Positions 24,288-31,707 of a stretch of 34,805 nucleotides of DNA are shown here, one piece after another (positions within the stretch are counted from its first letter, which is position 1; the number at the start of each line of letters is the position of its first letter). Where the stretch lies: NCBI GenBank assembly GCA_025927695.1, contig JAICLA010000004.1, positions 1-34,805 of the forward strand, in the 5' to 3' direction. Under the pieces are notes generated by a model. That model was not told the origin of the DNA, did not search any database, and was given only the letters and a program-made list of their open reading frames with translations. A program made the position numbers and the translations under genes. Source of the stretch: Terriglobales bacterium (GTDB lineage: Bacteria > Acidobacteriota > Terriglobia > Terriglobales > Acidobacteriaceae).

Positions 24288-25226
24288 ATGACGACCGCAT
24301 TCCTCTTTCCCGGACAAGGCTCTCAATCCGTCGGCATGGGCAAAGAACTTGCCGAAAGCTATCCAGTCGCTAAGCAGACTTTTGACGAAGCTGATGCCGC
24401 GCTCGGCTACAAGCTGTCGCAGCTCTGCTTCGAAGGCCCAGAAGATCAGTTGAAGTTGATCGAGATCACGCAGCCTGCCATTCTGACTGTATCAATCGCC
24501 GCATATCGCGTAGTACAGCAAGAAGCGCCGGGTCTAAAGCCTTCATTCGTGGCAGGACACTCTCTCGGCGAATATTCGGCACACGTTGCCGCCGGCACAT
24601 TGAGTTTTGCGGATGCGGTACGCACTGTGCGCAATCGCGGCAAGTACATGCAGACAGCCGTGCCGGTAGGCGTGGGTGCGATGGCCGCCATCCTCGGAAT
24701 GCCGATAGATCAACTCAGCGTCGTGTGCTCTAAAGCCGGGCAGGGCGAGATTGTTTCTCCGGCGAACATCAATTCCCCTGATCAGATCGTGATCTCCGGG
24801 AGTGTCGCCGCAGTACAACGCGCGGCAGACCTAGCGAAAGAACGTGGTGCCAAGCGCGCCATCATGCTGCAAGTCAGCGCGCCCTTCCATTGCGCGTTGA
24901 TGCAGCCTGCGCAAGATGAGCTCGCGAAAGACTTGGCGTCGCTTACATTCAGCGTACCTAAGACGCCCGTGGTGAAAAACATTGATGGCACTCAAACAAT
25001 AGCCGCCGACGAAGCGCGCGCAGCCCTCATTCATCAAGTGACCGGCGCCGTACAGTGGGTCAAATCCATGCAGACGTTGGTCGCTGCGGGTGTGGACACG
25101 TTCATTGAAGTCGGTCCCGGCAAAGTGCTCTGCGGACTGATGCGCCAGATCGATCGATCGAAGTCCTGCATGAACGTTGAGGATAAGGCCAGCTTACAGA
25201 AGACGATCTCAGCCGTCAGTTCTTAA
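24288..25226 (+). CDS. fabD: Malonyl-CoA:ACP transacylase
   Basis: FabD transfers malonyl groups from CoA to acyl carrier protein, the entry step of fatty-acid elongation, in the cytoplasm. The 312-residue protein has the family's N-terminal FLFPGQGSQ, the nucleophile motif GHSLGE with Ser92 (the position used in E. coli FabD), a basic RGKYMQ segment that should hold the substrate-carboxylate Arg, the active-site His in SAPFHCALM, and a C-terminal EVGPGKVLCGL. The length is normal. No ribosome site is visible before the ATG. In many bacteria fabD sits in the rpmF-plsX-fabH-fabD-fabG cluster; here rpmF and plsX are about 4 kb away on the other strand. Confidence 0.95.
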   Translation: MTTAFLFPGQGSQSVGMGKELAESYPVAKQTFDEADAALGYKLSQLCFEGPEDQLKLIEITQPAILTVSIAAYRVVQQEAPGLKPSFVAGHSLGEYSAHVAAGTLSFADAVRTVRNRGKYMQTAVPVGVGAMAAILGMPIDQLSVVCSKAGQGEIVSPANINSPDQIVISGSVAAVQRAADLAKERGAKRAIMLQVSAPFHCALMQPAQDELAKDLASLTFSVPKTPVVKNIDGTQTIAADEARAALIHQVTGAVQWVKSMQTLVAAGVDTFIEVGPGKVLCGLMRQIDRSKSCMNVEDKASLQKTISAVSS

Positions 25227-25262
25227 GGAGTATCACGCCGCGTTTCTTCATTCGAGGTTTCC

Positions 25263-26189
25263 ATGCGAGTAAACTTCATCGGTGTCGTCATTTTTGTTTT
25301 GGCCCTCGCCTGCACGGCGCAGCGGGCTGCACACTCAAATCTTCTCGTCACGCCTGAATGGCTCGCGCAACATCTCAACGACCACAATCTCATCATTCTA
25401 GAAGTCGATGACGCGATGGACTCGACGCGCGGCCACGCGCACGACAAGACCACCGGTCACATTCCCGGCGCGCAGTACATCGCTATGTCAGATGTGTCAG
25501 CCCCGCGCGACCCCGAGCATAAAGTGCCGGCACTGGAATTCCCGGCAGATGACCTACTGGTCAAAGACCTGGAGCGCTTCGGCATCTCCAACGATTCACG
25601 GGTCGTGATCTACGCGAATGAAGGCTCCTTCTCCAACGGCACGCGCATCTTCTTTGCGCTTGATTATGTTGGCTTGGGCGATCGCGTTTCGGTGCTGGAT
25701 GGGGGTATCGCAAAATGGATTGCCACCGGGCACGCGAATGGAGACTTAGCTGCGAAAGAACCAATTCCAGGCCATATCATTCCTCATTTCAATCGAGACG
25801 ACAAAGTCGACGCTGATTGGCTCAATGCACACCTCAAAGATCCGAAGCTTTCTTTGTATGACACGCGCAGCCTAGAACGCTACACCGGTGAGCAAATAAA
25901 ACCCTATCCTCGCGGTGGACACATTCCCGGCGCGATCTATCTTGATCTTGGCAAGTTCTTCAATGATGACCAGACATTCAAGTCAGCCGACGAACTCAGA
26001 GTGCTGTTTCGTACCGCCGGATATAAAGATGGCAACACCATCGTGCCTTATTGTTTTGTCGGGCAGAATGCGACCGTTCCATACCTCGCTGCACGCATCC
26101 TCGGCTACAAGGTCCGACTCTATGATGGCTCTTGGGATGAATGGTCGAGGCGTCCGGAACTGCCGGTCGTCACCGGAGACAAGCCATAG
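25263..26189 (+). CDS. Exported two-domain rhodanese-type sulfurtransferase
   Basis: The 308-residue protein starts with a hydrophobic signal (MRVNFIGVVIFVLALACTAQ) and then has two rhodanese domains. The N-terminal one (about 25-160) is the inactive type: where the catalytic loop should be, it reads YANEGSFSNGTR without Cys. The C-terminal one (about 170-300) carries the active loop CFVGQNAT with Cys264 and the family's GHIPGAIYLD segment. Two-domain enzymes of this kind transfer sulfur from thiosulfate or 3-mercaptopyruvate to cyanide or thiols. The active-site loop is not distinctive enough to choose. It starts 37 bases after fabD. Its stop codon directly abuts the stop codon of the convergent gene. 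Confidence 0.87.
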   Translation: MRVNFIGVVIFVLALACTAQRAAHSNLLVTPEWLAQHLNDHNLIILEVDDAMDSTRGHAHDKTTGHIPGAQYIAMSDVSAPRDPEHKVPALEFPADDLLVKDLERFGISNDSRVVIYANEGSFSNGTRIFFALDYVGLGDRVSVLDGGIAKWIATGHANGDLAAKEPIPGHIIPHFNRDDKVDADWLNAHLKDPKLSLYDTRSLERYTGEQIKPYPRGGHIPGAIYLDLGKFFNDDQTFKSADELRVLFRTAGYKDGNTIVPYCFVGQNATVPYLAARILGYKVRLYDGSWDEWSRRPELPVVTGDKP

Positions 26190-26930
26190 TTATTCTTCGT
26201 ACTCGTCAGAACCCTGCACCCAGAGGAATGACTGGATATCCATCATGTCGCGCGGCTTCATATCACGCAGGTCGAGGCGCACTTTGTCAGCGAACCGCAG
26301 GAGGTGCGCATAACTCTCAGCATTCGGGCGCGACTTGTACTCGAAGTCGTATCCGTATTCTTCCGCTGCGCGCTTGGTGACCATCGGCTTTAGGAAAAAG
26401 TGCACGTCAGGTTGCGCGATGAATCCGAAGACTGTGACTACGGGCCACGTGAGCACGCGCGTCTGCTTGCGCGGCAAGCCTCCGACCACCTCGATCCATT
26501 TTGCGAATCTGCGATCGATGCTCTCGCGGACGTAAAGAAAATCGTAAAGTCCCTTGGCAAATTGTTCTGCTCCGTGCGTGGGCTTTACTGCGTCGCGCAA
26601 TGCCATCTTCTCGAAGGAAAAGAGCAGGTTTGTGCGCGACTCGATCCTGACTGCGCGGGCTGCGATCTCTGCGAAGTCGGCCGCTGCGATCAGCCGTTTC
26701 ATCTCAGCCTGGCTGAGTTGCTGCTGCCATTGCTCGTGCGCGGTCCATTTGTATCCGCGTTCCCAATCGATATAGGTCTCATCTCTGAAACCGTCGGGAA
26801 AAAAGCGCAAGAATTTTTTGCGACAACGGATCGCGCCTTTGGTGAGATTCGACGGAGCCGGTTTGCCCGACTCGGTGAAGGCCTTTGAGGCAGAATGCGA
26901 TTGAGAGTTGTTGAGCGATGCGCGCGCCAT
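26190..26930 (-). CDS. Conserved protein of unknown function
   Basis: This is a 246-residue soluble protein with no signal peptide or membrane helix. I do not recognise a named domain, but it reads like a strongly conserved family: ERGYKWTAHEQWQ, RAVRIESRTNLLFSFEKMALRDAV, RQTRVLTWPVVTVFGFIAQPDVHFFLKPMVTKRAA and a closing DMKPRDMMDIQSFLWVQGSDEYEE. Such densely charged and aromatic segments are unlike a random frame. The first 30 residues are low-complexity (Ser, Asn, Lys) and may not be translated; an AGAAGG site directly touches the ATG. It is the last gene of the MerR-led minus-strand group, 34 bases after the preceding gene, and its stop codon abuts that of the rhodanese gene. No function is proposed. 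Confidence 0.7.
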   Translation of the reverse strand: MARASLNNSQSHSASKAFTESGKPAPSNLTKGAIRCRKKFLRFFPDGFRDETYIDWERGYKWTAHEQWQQQLSQAEMKRLIAAADFAEIAARAVRIESRTNLLFSFEKMALRDAVKPTHGAEQFAKGLYDFLYVRESIDRRFAKWIEVVGGLPRKQTRVLTWPVVTVFGFIAQPDVHFFLKPMVTKRAAEEYGYDFEYKSRPNAESYAHLLRFADKVRLDLRDMKPRDMMDIQSFLWVQGSDEYEE

Positions 26931-26964
26931 CCTTCTTTGGATTCTGCCCGCGCACAGAAGGCTG

Positions 26965-28266
26965 TCAGTGCATGCTCGAAGCAGGCCTGAAGCGCAGGAA
27001 AACAGCTACTCCCGCCGGATGTTTGCCATAAATCGGAGTCAGTGAATCAGGAACTCCGTACCAGGTCACCTGCGCACCCAGCGCGCTCGAGAGATGCGGG
27101 ACGATGGGCAACTCACGGTCATATCCAAGGCTGTAAGCTTGGACGCGGCCGATGATGTTGTGAGCGAATCCGGGCGGCTGGGCATTCATGCCCAGCAGCA
27201 GCTCATTTGTCCGGTCGACGTTTTCGATGCGCGTCCAAACACGATTCTTCTCAGTGAATCGCAATGTTGATTCGGCGAGATAGCCGTTCCAGACGATGTG
27301 CTCAGCGACTTCACTATTCCTACCCCAGAGCAACATTGACGACCATTCGCCATGGGCGATCGGTCGGTTGTACATCACCGACGCGGTCATGCGATCAGTG
27401 TCTTCGTCGGGATGAAGCGCTTCCGGGCTCGTCAGCCGTCCGAAGGAGTATTGCGCGCTCCAATTTTTCGCCGGGTTTACGGTTAATCGGGTTGACCACG
27501 AATCGATCGCGCCGTGCTCAATATTCCAGCGGTTCTCGTCCGGCTCACGTCCGTGGAATCCTGAGGCTTCGATGCGAAAGAACTTGTGCGTGAGACTGAT
27601 AGTCAACACGTCTGCAGCGATATGCGTCGAATCCTGCAGGTGGTGCCCGAGCGGCGCCAGCGGATCTTCTGAAGCCGACGCTCGATGCGGGAATGCTGCC
27701 GGGCCAAGCGCGGGATCGCCCATTGGCGCAGCGTAAACCGTGAGAACGGTATCATCGCGTAGCTTTAAGTCGTACAGCGCCGCGATCTCCATGAACAGGT
27801 CGTGCGGGTGTTGTCCGTCATTGATCGGACGGCCGAACGCAGTCTCACCTTGTTGAAACATCTCTGGATAGAAGCGTCCAGTGACCGTCGCAGGTTCGAG
27901 GCTGAGCATGGTCCGGAATGTGATCTGCCCGCGCTTGCCGATATTGCGCTGCGCCATTGGCATGAACCAGCTGGTGGAGAATACCTTGTCCGCGCTTCGC
28001 GGTCCGCTTTGCTGTTGTGCAGTGACGAATGCCGCGCCGTGGAACATGAAACGCCAGCTTTTGCGCTTCCACATCAGCATTGGCGGTGACTCTGACTCGG
28101 GCTCTGCCGTCGTTCCGGTTGTTGCGTGATGCAACGCTTGAGCGATCAAGGGCTGCGAGTCTTGCGCTTGATCATGCCGCATGCCGGGCATGTTCATGCC
28201 TTCGTGCTGAGCGACGGCCACCGAGGAACATACCAATAGCATTTGAAGTACGGGCGCGAACTTCAT
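26965..28266 (-). CDS. Exported, probably outer-membrane beta-barrel protein of a MerR-controlled cluster
   Basis: The 433-residue protein has a signal peptide (about 1-19) followed by a Met/His-rich N-terminus, HEGMNMPGMRHD, resembling extracytoplasmic copper-binding segments. The body alternates hydrophobic and polar residues in strand-length blocks with many aromatic girdle residues (GQITFRTMLSLEPAT, KFFRIEASGFHGREPD, WSAQYSFGRLT, RMTASVMYNRP) and ends GVAVFLRFRPASSMH. That pattern fits an outer-membrane barrel. I know no named family for it. It lies 22 bases after another small exported protein and downstream of a MerR regulator. A role in metal (perhaps copper) handling is therefore inferred from context and composition only. 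Confidence 0.65.
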   Translation of the reverse strand: MKFAPVLQMLLVCSSVAVAQHEGMNMPGMRHDQAQDSQPLIAQALHHATTGTTAEPESESPPMLMWKRKSWRFMFHGAAFVTAQQQSGPRSADKVFSTSWFMPMAQRNIGKRGQITFRTMLSLEPATVTGRFYPEMFQQGETAFGRPINDGQHPHDLFMEIAALYDLKLRDDTVLTVYAAPMGDPALGPAAFPHRASASEDPLAPLGHHLQDSTHIAADVLTISLTHKFFRIEASGFHGREPDENRWNIEHGAIDSWSTRLTVNPAKNWSAQYSFGRLTSPEALHPDEDTDRMTASVMYNRPIAHGEWSSMLLWGRNSEVAEHIVWNGYLAESTLRFTEKNRVWTRIENVDRTNELLLGMNAQPPGFAHNIIGRVQAYSLGYDRELPIVPHLSSALGAQVTWYGVPDSLTPIYGKHPAGVAVFLRFRPASSMH

Positions 28267-28288
28267 CTCTCAACAATGTATCAATGTA

Positions 28289-28819
28289 TTAATGGATCGT
28301 GGAGTTGTCGCCCGTTCGATGCTCCGTGATTTGGAATTTCAGGAATTGTTGGATGGCCTTCAGCGCTTCTGCATTCTGCGTCTTAATGCGCACCCGCGCT
28401 CCCAGTCGTGTCTCTTCATATTCATAAGAAATATCCTTCTTTAAGGACTGCATCACAGGAACGCCTGGCGGTGTCTGGTCATGCACGAACATAGGGATGG
28501 AGAAATCCCCGTTCGTAAACATCATCGCAATATGGCGCATGTGCATACGGATCTCAGCGATGCTGTCCGTATCGTCCGCTGAATCGGCGAATGCTTCGAT
28601 AGAGCCGCCATCTGCCGATAGTAGGAAATGATGGCCGGTCTTCTCGTGAGAGAAACCCATGCCGATGTCTCCGCGCTGATCAACCGCAGTGTCCTTCTGA
28701 TGTTTCGCATGCATCGGACAATCCTTCATCGAATCATCATCATTCTTTTCTTTCGCAGGTTCCTGCGCCAGCAGGGAAACCGCGCACAACATCATGAGAA
28801 CAATCGCGAGCTTTTTCAT
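28289..28819 (-). CDS. Small exported protein with CPMHAKH motif, function unknown
   Basis: The 176-residue product has a clean signal peptide (MKKLAIVLMMLCAVSLLAQ) and an AGGAGAG site eight bases before its ATG. The mature N-terminus is acidic and contains DCPMHAKHQ, a Cys/Met/His cluster that could bind a soft metal. The core reads GMGFSHEKTGHHFLLSADGGSIEAFADS, IRMHMRHIAMMFTNGDFSIPMFVHDQTPPGVPVM and ends with a conserved-looking FLKFQITEHRTGD. His and Met are strikingly frequent. I do not recognise a characterised domain. The ATG overlaps the TGA of the MerR gene (ATGA), so expression is coupled to the regulator. A metal-sensing or metal-binding role is inference. Confidence 0.7.
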   Translation of the reverse strand: MKKLAIVLMMLCAVSLLAQEPAKEKNDDDSMKDCPMHAKHQKDTAVDQRGDIGMGFSHEKTGHHFLLSADGGSIEAFADSADDTDSIAEIRMHMRHIAMMFTNGDFSIPMFVHDQTPPGVPVMQSLKKDISYEYEETRLGARVRIKTQNAEALKAIQQFLKFQITEHRTGDNSTIH

Positions 28820-29280
28820 TTCGTGTCTCTCCTGAACATTTTATTTTTGTCTACTGCCGGCCTGGCTTCCAATGACGACAACAGGAACGCTTTCTGTCCC
28901 GGTCCTACCTTGCGCATCTTCTTTTTCCAATCCACCAGCATTTTGCTTAGGTATCTCTCGGTTTCTTTCAGGGCCTCAATATCCGCTCGCACCCGCGTCA
29001 GCTTCTCCTGCGCCAAGCCATAAGCACGTCGGCAAGGCGCGGCGCCTGAGTCGCGCACCCGGAATATCTCTGCCAACTCCGCCAGCGTGTAGCCCACACG
29101 CAACGCGCGTTGCACCGCGACTACGCGCTCTGCTGCTTCCCTGGTGAATATGCGATATCCGCTTTCGGTTCGAACTGCGGAGGGCAATATTCCCAGCCGC
29201 TCGTAGTGCCGGATGGTGTCTGGACTTACACCTGCGTGAGTTGCCAACTTTCCTGACGTCAATCTGCCGTTCAGGTTCAT
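28816..29280 (-). CDS. MerR-family transcriptional regulator (heavy-metal type)
   Basis: The 154-residue protein has an N-terminal winged helix of the MerR type (about 8-75; TSGKLATHAGVSPDTIRHYERLGILPS, ESGYRIFTREAAERV). A long dimerisation helix follows (about 88-118). It has a single cysteine, C83, in GAAPCRRAYG, matching in position the first of the three mercury ligands of MerR (C82). The residues that would match C117 and C126 are not Cys, so it is not a canonical Hg sensor; the inducer is unknown. The promoter at 29286-29317 is classic MerR type, supporting autoregulation and control of the coupled downstream genes. No ribosome site precedes the ATG and the predicted transcript is leaderless. 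Confidence 0.88.
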   Translation of the reverse strand: MNLNGRLTSGKLATHAGVSPDTIRHYERLGILPSAVRTESGYRIFTREAAERVVAVQRALRVGYTLAELAEIFRVRDSGAAPCRRAYGLAQEKLTRVRADIEALKETERYLSKMLVDWKKKMRKVGPGQKAFLLSSLEARPAVDKNKMFRRDTK

Positions 29281-29285
29281 AGGAG

Positions 29286-29317
29286 AGTATGGACTCTGGA
29301 ATGCATTCCAGAGTCAA
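29286..29317 (-). promoter_or_regulatory. MerR-type promoter with a perfect 24-bp operator palindrome
   Basis: On the minus strand, TTGACT (29317-29312) and CATACT (29291-29286) are separated by 20 bases, the overlong spacer typical of MerR-activated promoters. Positions 29292-29315 are a perfect palindrome, GACTCTGGAATG followed by its own reverse complement, centred in the spacer. Only five bases separate the -10 from the ATG of the MerR gene, so transcription should start at or next to the start codon. Confidence 0.85.
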
Positions 29318-29352
29318 CAGGTATTTTTTTGAAAAAGGAAGGAAGGGAAGAG

Positions 29353-30372
29353 CTAGTCGGCGTGCGCCATCTTCTCGTTCGCGATCTCTTGCTCGATCTT
29401 GGCGTTGATCTTGGAGTCGGCGAATTGTGCGGCCACGCGGATCGCGTTCTTGATCGCGGTTCCGTTCGATGAGCCGTGGCCGACGATGCATACCCCTTTG
29501 AGGCCTAGCAGCGGCGCGCCGCCGTACTCAGCATAGTCGAGGCGTTTTTTGAAATCGGCGAAGGCCTTCTTGGAAAGGAGGAAGCCCACTTGTGACGAGA
29601 TGGTGGATTTCAACGATTCTTTCAGGAGGAAGCGGACCGCTTCCACCAGGCCTTCGGAGACTTTTAGTGCCACGTTGCCGATGAAGCCATCGCAGACGAT
29701 CACGTCGGCGTTGCCGTTATAGAGGTCGCGGCCTTCAACGTTGCCGACGAAGTTGATGGGAAGGCGCTTGAGCAACGGATAGGCATCCTTTGTGAGGTCA
29801 TTGCCTTTGGATTCTTCTTCGCCGACGCTCAGCAATCCCACGCGCGGGCGCGGGATGTTGAAGATGCTACGCGAATACATCTCGCCCATGATGGCGAACT
29901 GTTCGAGGTTCTGCGGTTTGCAATCGACGTTTGCGCCGACGTCGACAAGAATGGTTGCTGTCCCTTTGGAGGAAGGGAAGACTGCAGCTAATGCGGGACG
30001 ATCGACGCCCGGCAGTGCGCCGAGCACCATTTTTGCCGTTGCCATTGCGGCGCCGGTGTTGCCGGCGGTGGTGAATCCGGCGGCGGTGCCTTCGCGGACG
30101 AGACGCAGGCCGACGCGCATGGAAGAATCGCGTTTGCTGCGCACGGCGCTGGCGGCCTTTTCGTCCATGCCGATGACTTCCGTGGCATTCACGATCTCAA
30201 TGGGAAGCCGCGCCGCGGCCGGGTGGAGAGCCATCTCCTCGCGGAGCTTGTCCTCACGGCCTACGAGCAACACGCGCACGTCGTAGTGCCGCGTGGCGAG
30301 TATGGCGCCTTCGACCTCTGGTTTTGGGGCCTTGTCAGACCCCATCGCGTCAACCGCTATGACGGTGGGCAT
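29353..30372 (-). CDS. plsX: Phosphate acyltransferase PlsX
   Basis: PlsX converts acyl-ACP to acyl-phosphate, which PlsY uses to acylate glycerol-3-phosphate in phospholipid synthesis; it is a peripheral cytoplasmic enzyme. The 339-residue product has the family's N-terminal [19 protein letters not shown], the [15 protein letters not shown] stretch, [33 protein letters not shown] and [21 protein letters not shown]. It lies 120 bases downstream of rpmF on the same strand, separated by a large hairpin. No obvious terminator follows the stop. The 72 bases before the MerR start contain the MerR promoter, so read-through from this operon is possible. Confidence 0.96.
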   Translation of the reverse strand: MPTVIAVDAMGSDKAPKPEVEGAILATRHYDVRVLLVGREDKLREEMALHPAAARLPIEIVNATEVIGMDEKAASAVRSKRDSSMRVGLRLVREGTAAGFTTAGNTGAAMATAKMVLGALPGVDRPALAAVFPSSKGTATILVDVGANVDCKPQNLEQFAIMGEMYSRSIFNIPRPRVGLLSVGEEESKGNDLTKDAYPLLKRLPINFVGNVEGRDLYNGNADVIVCDGFIGNVALKVSEGLVEAVRFLLKESLKSTISSQVGFLLSKKAFADFKKRLDYAEYGGAPLLGLKGVCIVGHGSSNGTAIKNAIRVAAQFADSKINAKIEQEIANEKMAHAD

Positions 30373-30433
30373 GGGCTAAGGGCAGTAAGTGTATAGCAGA
30401 GAAGTAAAGTTCGAGAAGTGGCCGATTGCCGAA

Positions 30434-30481
30434 CCCCACCCTGTCGCCGCAAAGAACAAAAACGCGGCGATAAGGATGGGG
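30434..30481 (-). other. Large imperfect hairpin between rpmF and plsX
   Basis: TCGCCGC (30444-30450) pairs with GCGGCGA (30464-30470) over a 13-base loop. The stem then continues outward through a small bulge with CCT/AGG, a mismatch, and CCCCA/TGGGG (30434-30438 with 30477-30481). On the transcript it starts 12 bases after the rpmF stop and is not followed by a T-run, so it is not a simple terminator. It could protect rpmF mRNA from decay or modulate plsX expression. Confidence 0.6.
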
Positions 30482-30492
30482 CACAATATCAC

Positions 30493-30678
30493 TTAGCGTT
30501 CTTTCTCTACGTCGAGCACTTCGCGGCCTTTGTACGTTCCGCACTTGGGGCAGGCGCGATGCGGCATCTTCTTCTCGTGGCAGCTGGGGCACTCTGAGAG
30601 TGAGCTGGCGGTCAAGAAATCATGGGCGCGACGCTTTGCGGTGCGCGCTTTGGAATGTCTGCGTTTCGGATTTGGCAT
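30493..30678 (-). CDS. rpmF: 50S ribosomal protein L32
   Basis: The 61-residue protein has the L32 N-terminus MPNPKRRHSKARTAKRRAHD and the zinc-ribbon pairs CPSC and CPKC in the C-terminal half, that is, the four-Cys zinc-binding version. A TAAGGT ribosome site lies eight bases before the ATG. It follows the DUF177 gene by 41 bases and precedes plsX, the usual yceD-rpmF-plsX order in bacteria. Confidence 0.96.
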   Translation of the reverse strand: MPNPKRRHSKARTAKRRAHDFLTASSLSECPSCHEKKMPHRACPKCGTYKGREVLDVEKER

Positions 30679-30719
30679 TGCGATACCTTACTTTCGTCAA
30701 TATCTAAAATTTCGAATCT

Positions 30720-31268
30720 TTACTGCTTCAACTTGTCTTTCAAACCTGCCAGCGCCGCCCATCGAGGATCACTTGGCTTAGCGCATGAACACTCGCCCAT
30801 GTTCTTGTTCTGGCCGCACTGGGCACAGAGGCCCTTGCATTCTTCCGTGCACAGGATCTGCATGGGCAATGCCAGGAAGATCTGTTCTTTCAAAACTTCT
30901 TCCAACTCGACGCCTTCGCCCTTGTAATACCCGATCTCGCTCTCGGCTTCGTTGATCGAGACGTCATCTTCGCGCTGCATGGTGCTCAGCGGCCGATATA
31001 GAAGGTCAAAGTCACCGGAGAGCTCTTGTACCACCGGCTCGACGCAACGTGCGCATCGCAACTCTACTTGCGTGGCAAACTTGCCAACCACGCGGATGTC
31101 CTTCACTACCTGCTTGCCACCGTGATGCTCTTCCAGGAGCTCGGCACGTCCTTCGGCGGTCAGAGGTGCTTTCTGGACCGCTTCCTCGCCGAGGTCGATC
31201 TTGCCGGGGGCGTACGTCTCCGCAAATTCGATCTTGCGGAGTTCAAGGTCATGTAGCGAGAACAGCAT
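30720..31268 (-). CDS. DUF177 (YceD-family) protein
   Basis: This 182-residue protein belongs to the DUF177/YceD family, a partner of rpmF in many bacteria and linked to 23S rRNA processing or accumulation in E. coli. It has an N-terminal LHDLELRKIEFAETYAPG segment and the first Cys pair CARC (VELRCARCVEP). A C-terminal Cys cluster follows (CTEECKGLCAQCGQNKNMGECSC) that probably binds zinc. I chose the ATG at 31268; an in-frame TTG at 31277 adds three residues and is less likely. It is the first gene of the DUF177-rpmF-plsX operon, with a sigma-70 promoter at 31378-31407 and a leader of about 100 bases. Confidence 0.9.
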   Translation of the reverse strand: MLFSLHDLELRKIEFAETYAPGKIDLGEEAVQKAPLTAEGRAELLEEHHGGKQVVKDIRVVGKFATQVELRCARCVEPVVQELSGDFDLLYRPLSTMQREDDVSINEAESEIGYYKGEGVELEEVLKEQIFLALPMQILCTEECKGLCAQCGQNKNMGECSCAKPSDPRWAALAGLKDKLKQ

Positions 31269-31307
31269 CAGGGTCAACCGCCGTTTTTTTAGCCCCTAAA
31301 TGACTGA

Positions 31308-31325
31308 ACCGGCTTATCAGCCGGT
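31308..31325 (-). other. Small hairpin in the DUF177-rpmF-plsX leader
   Basis: ACCGGCT and AGCCGGT flank a four-base loop, forming a perfect seven-pair stem about 40 bases before the start codon of the first gene. No T-run follows it on the transcript (an A-run does instead), so it does not look like an attenuator. Confidence 0.45.
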
Positions 31326-31377
31326 CACGGTACGGCACGGGGATTAACAGCTAAACACTGCTTAATCAGCGAAATAT

Positions 31378-31407
31378 AGGATAAATGGCACCTCGCCGGA
31401 GTGTCAA
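31378..31407 (-). promoter_or_regulatory. Sigma-70 promoter of the DUF177-rpmF-plsX operon
   Basis: On the minus strand, a consensus TTGACA (31407-31402) is followed after 18 bases by TATCCT (31383-31378). Transcription would start near 31371, leaving a leader of about 100 bases. Confidence 0.7.
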
Positions 31408-31707
31408 ACGAGGACGGGTACCCCTCCCCCATATCCATTGCAAATTCCTTAGAATCACACGTTTGCGAAAAAACGGTCTGCAAAATAGTCAAAACACAGA
31501 CGATACGCGCAAATATTTGATTCAAATGTAGTTAGCTCAAAGAGCAATCCCGAAACAAGGGAATAACTATTAATAGAACGAGTATGGGAGTTAAGTCAAG
31601 CGCTAGTCGGGGTAGTACTGCGCTGGTTGCTTCCCACAAATTCTCGACGGTAAAGCTGTCGAGAATCTATGGGGCACCCGTTGTCGAGGTGTCGCGTGGC
31701 TCGAGCA
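31408..31707. other. Gene-free, locally AT-rich intergenic stretch
   Basis: I see no convincing gene here. A 66-codon minus-strand frame (31325-31525) overlaps the operon promoter and has no ribosome site. The middle part (about 31440-31600) is clearly richer in A and T than the neighbouring genes. A hairpin near 31640 probably belongs to the end of the SnoaL-like gene. No tRNA or recognisable riboswitch is apparent. Confidence 0.5.
31640..31666 (-). terminator. Possible terminator of the SnoaL-like gene
   Basis: ATTCTCGAC (31640-31648) and GTCGAGAAT (31658-31666) form a perfect nine-pair stem with a nine-base loop, 42 bases beyond the minus-strand stop at 31708. The T-run after it is short (TTTGTGG), so termination may be weak. 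Confidence 0.5.

Noticed and set aside
31325-31525. Minus-strand 66-codon frame with a hydrophobic N-terminus (MNQIFARIVCVLTILQTVFSQ)
   Set aside because: It overlaps the TTGACA-N18-TATCCT promoter of the DUF177 operon, has no ribosome site and shows no recognisable family.
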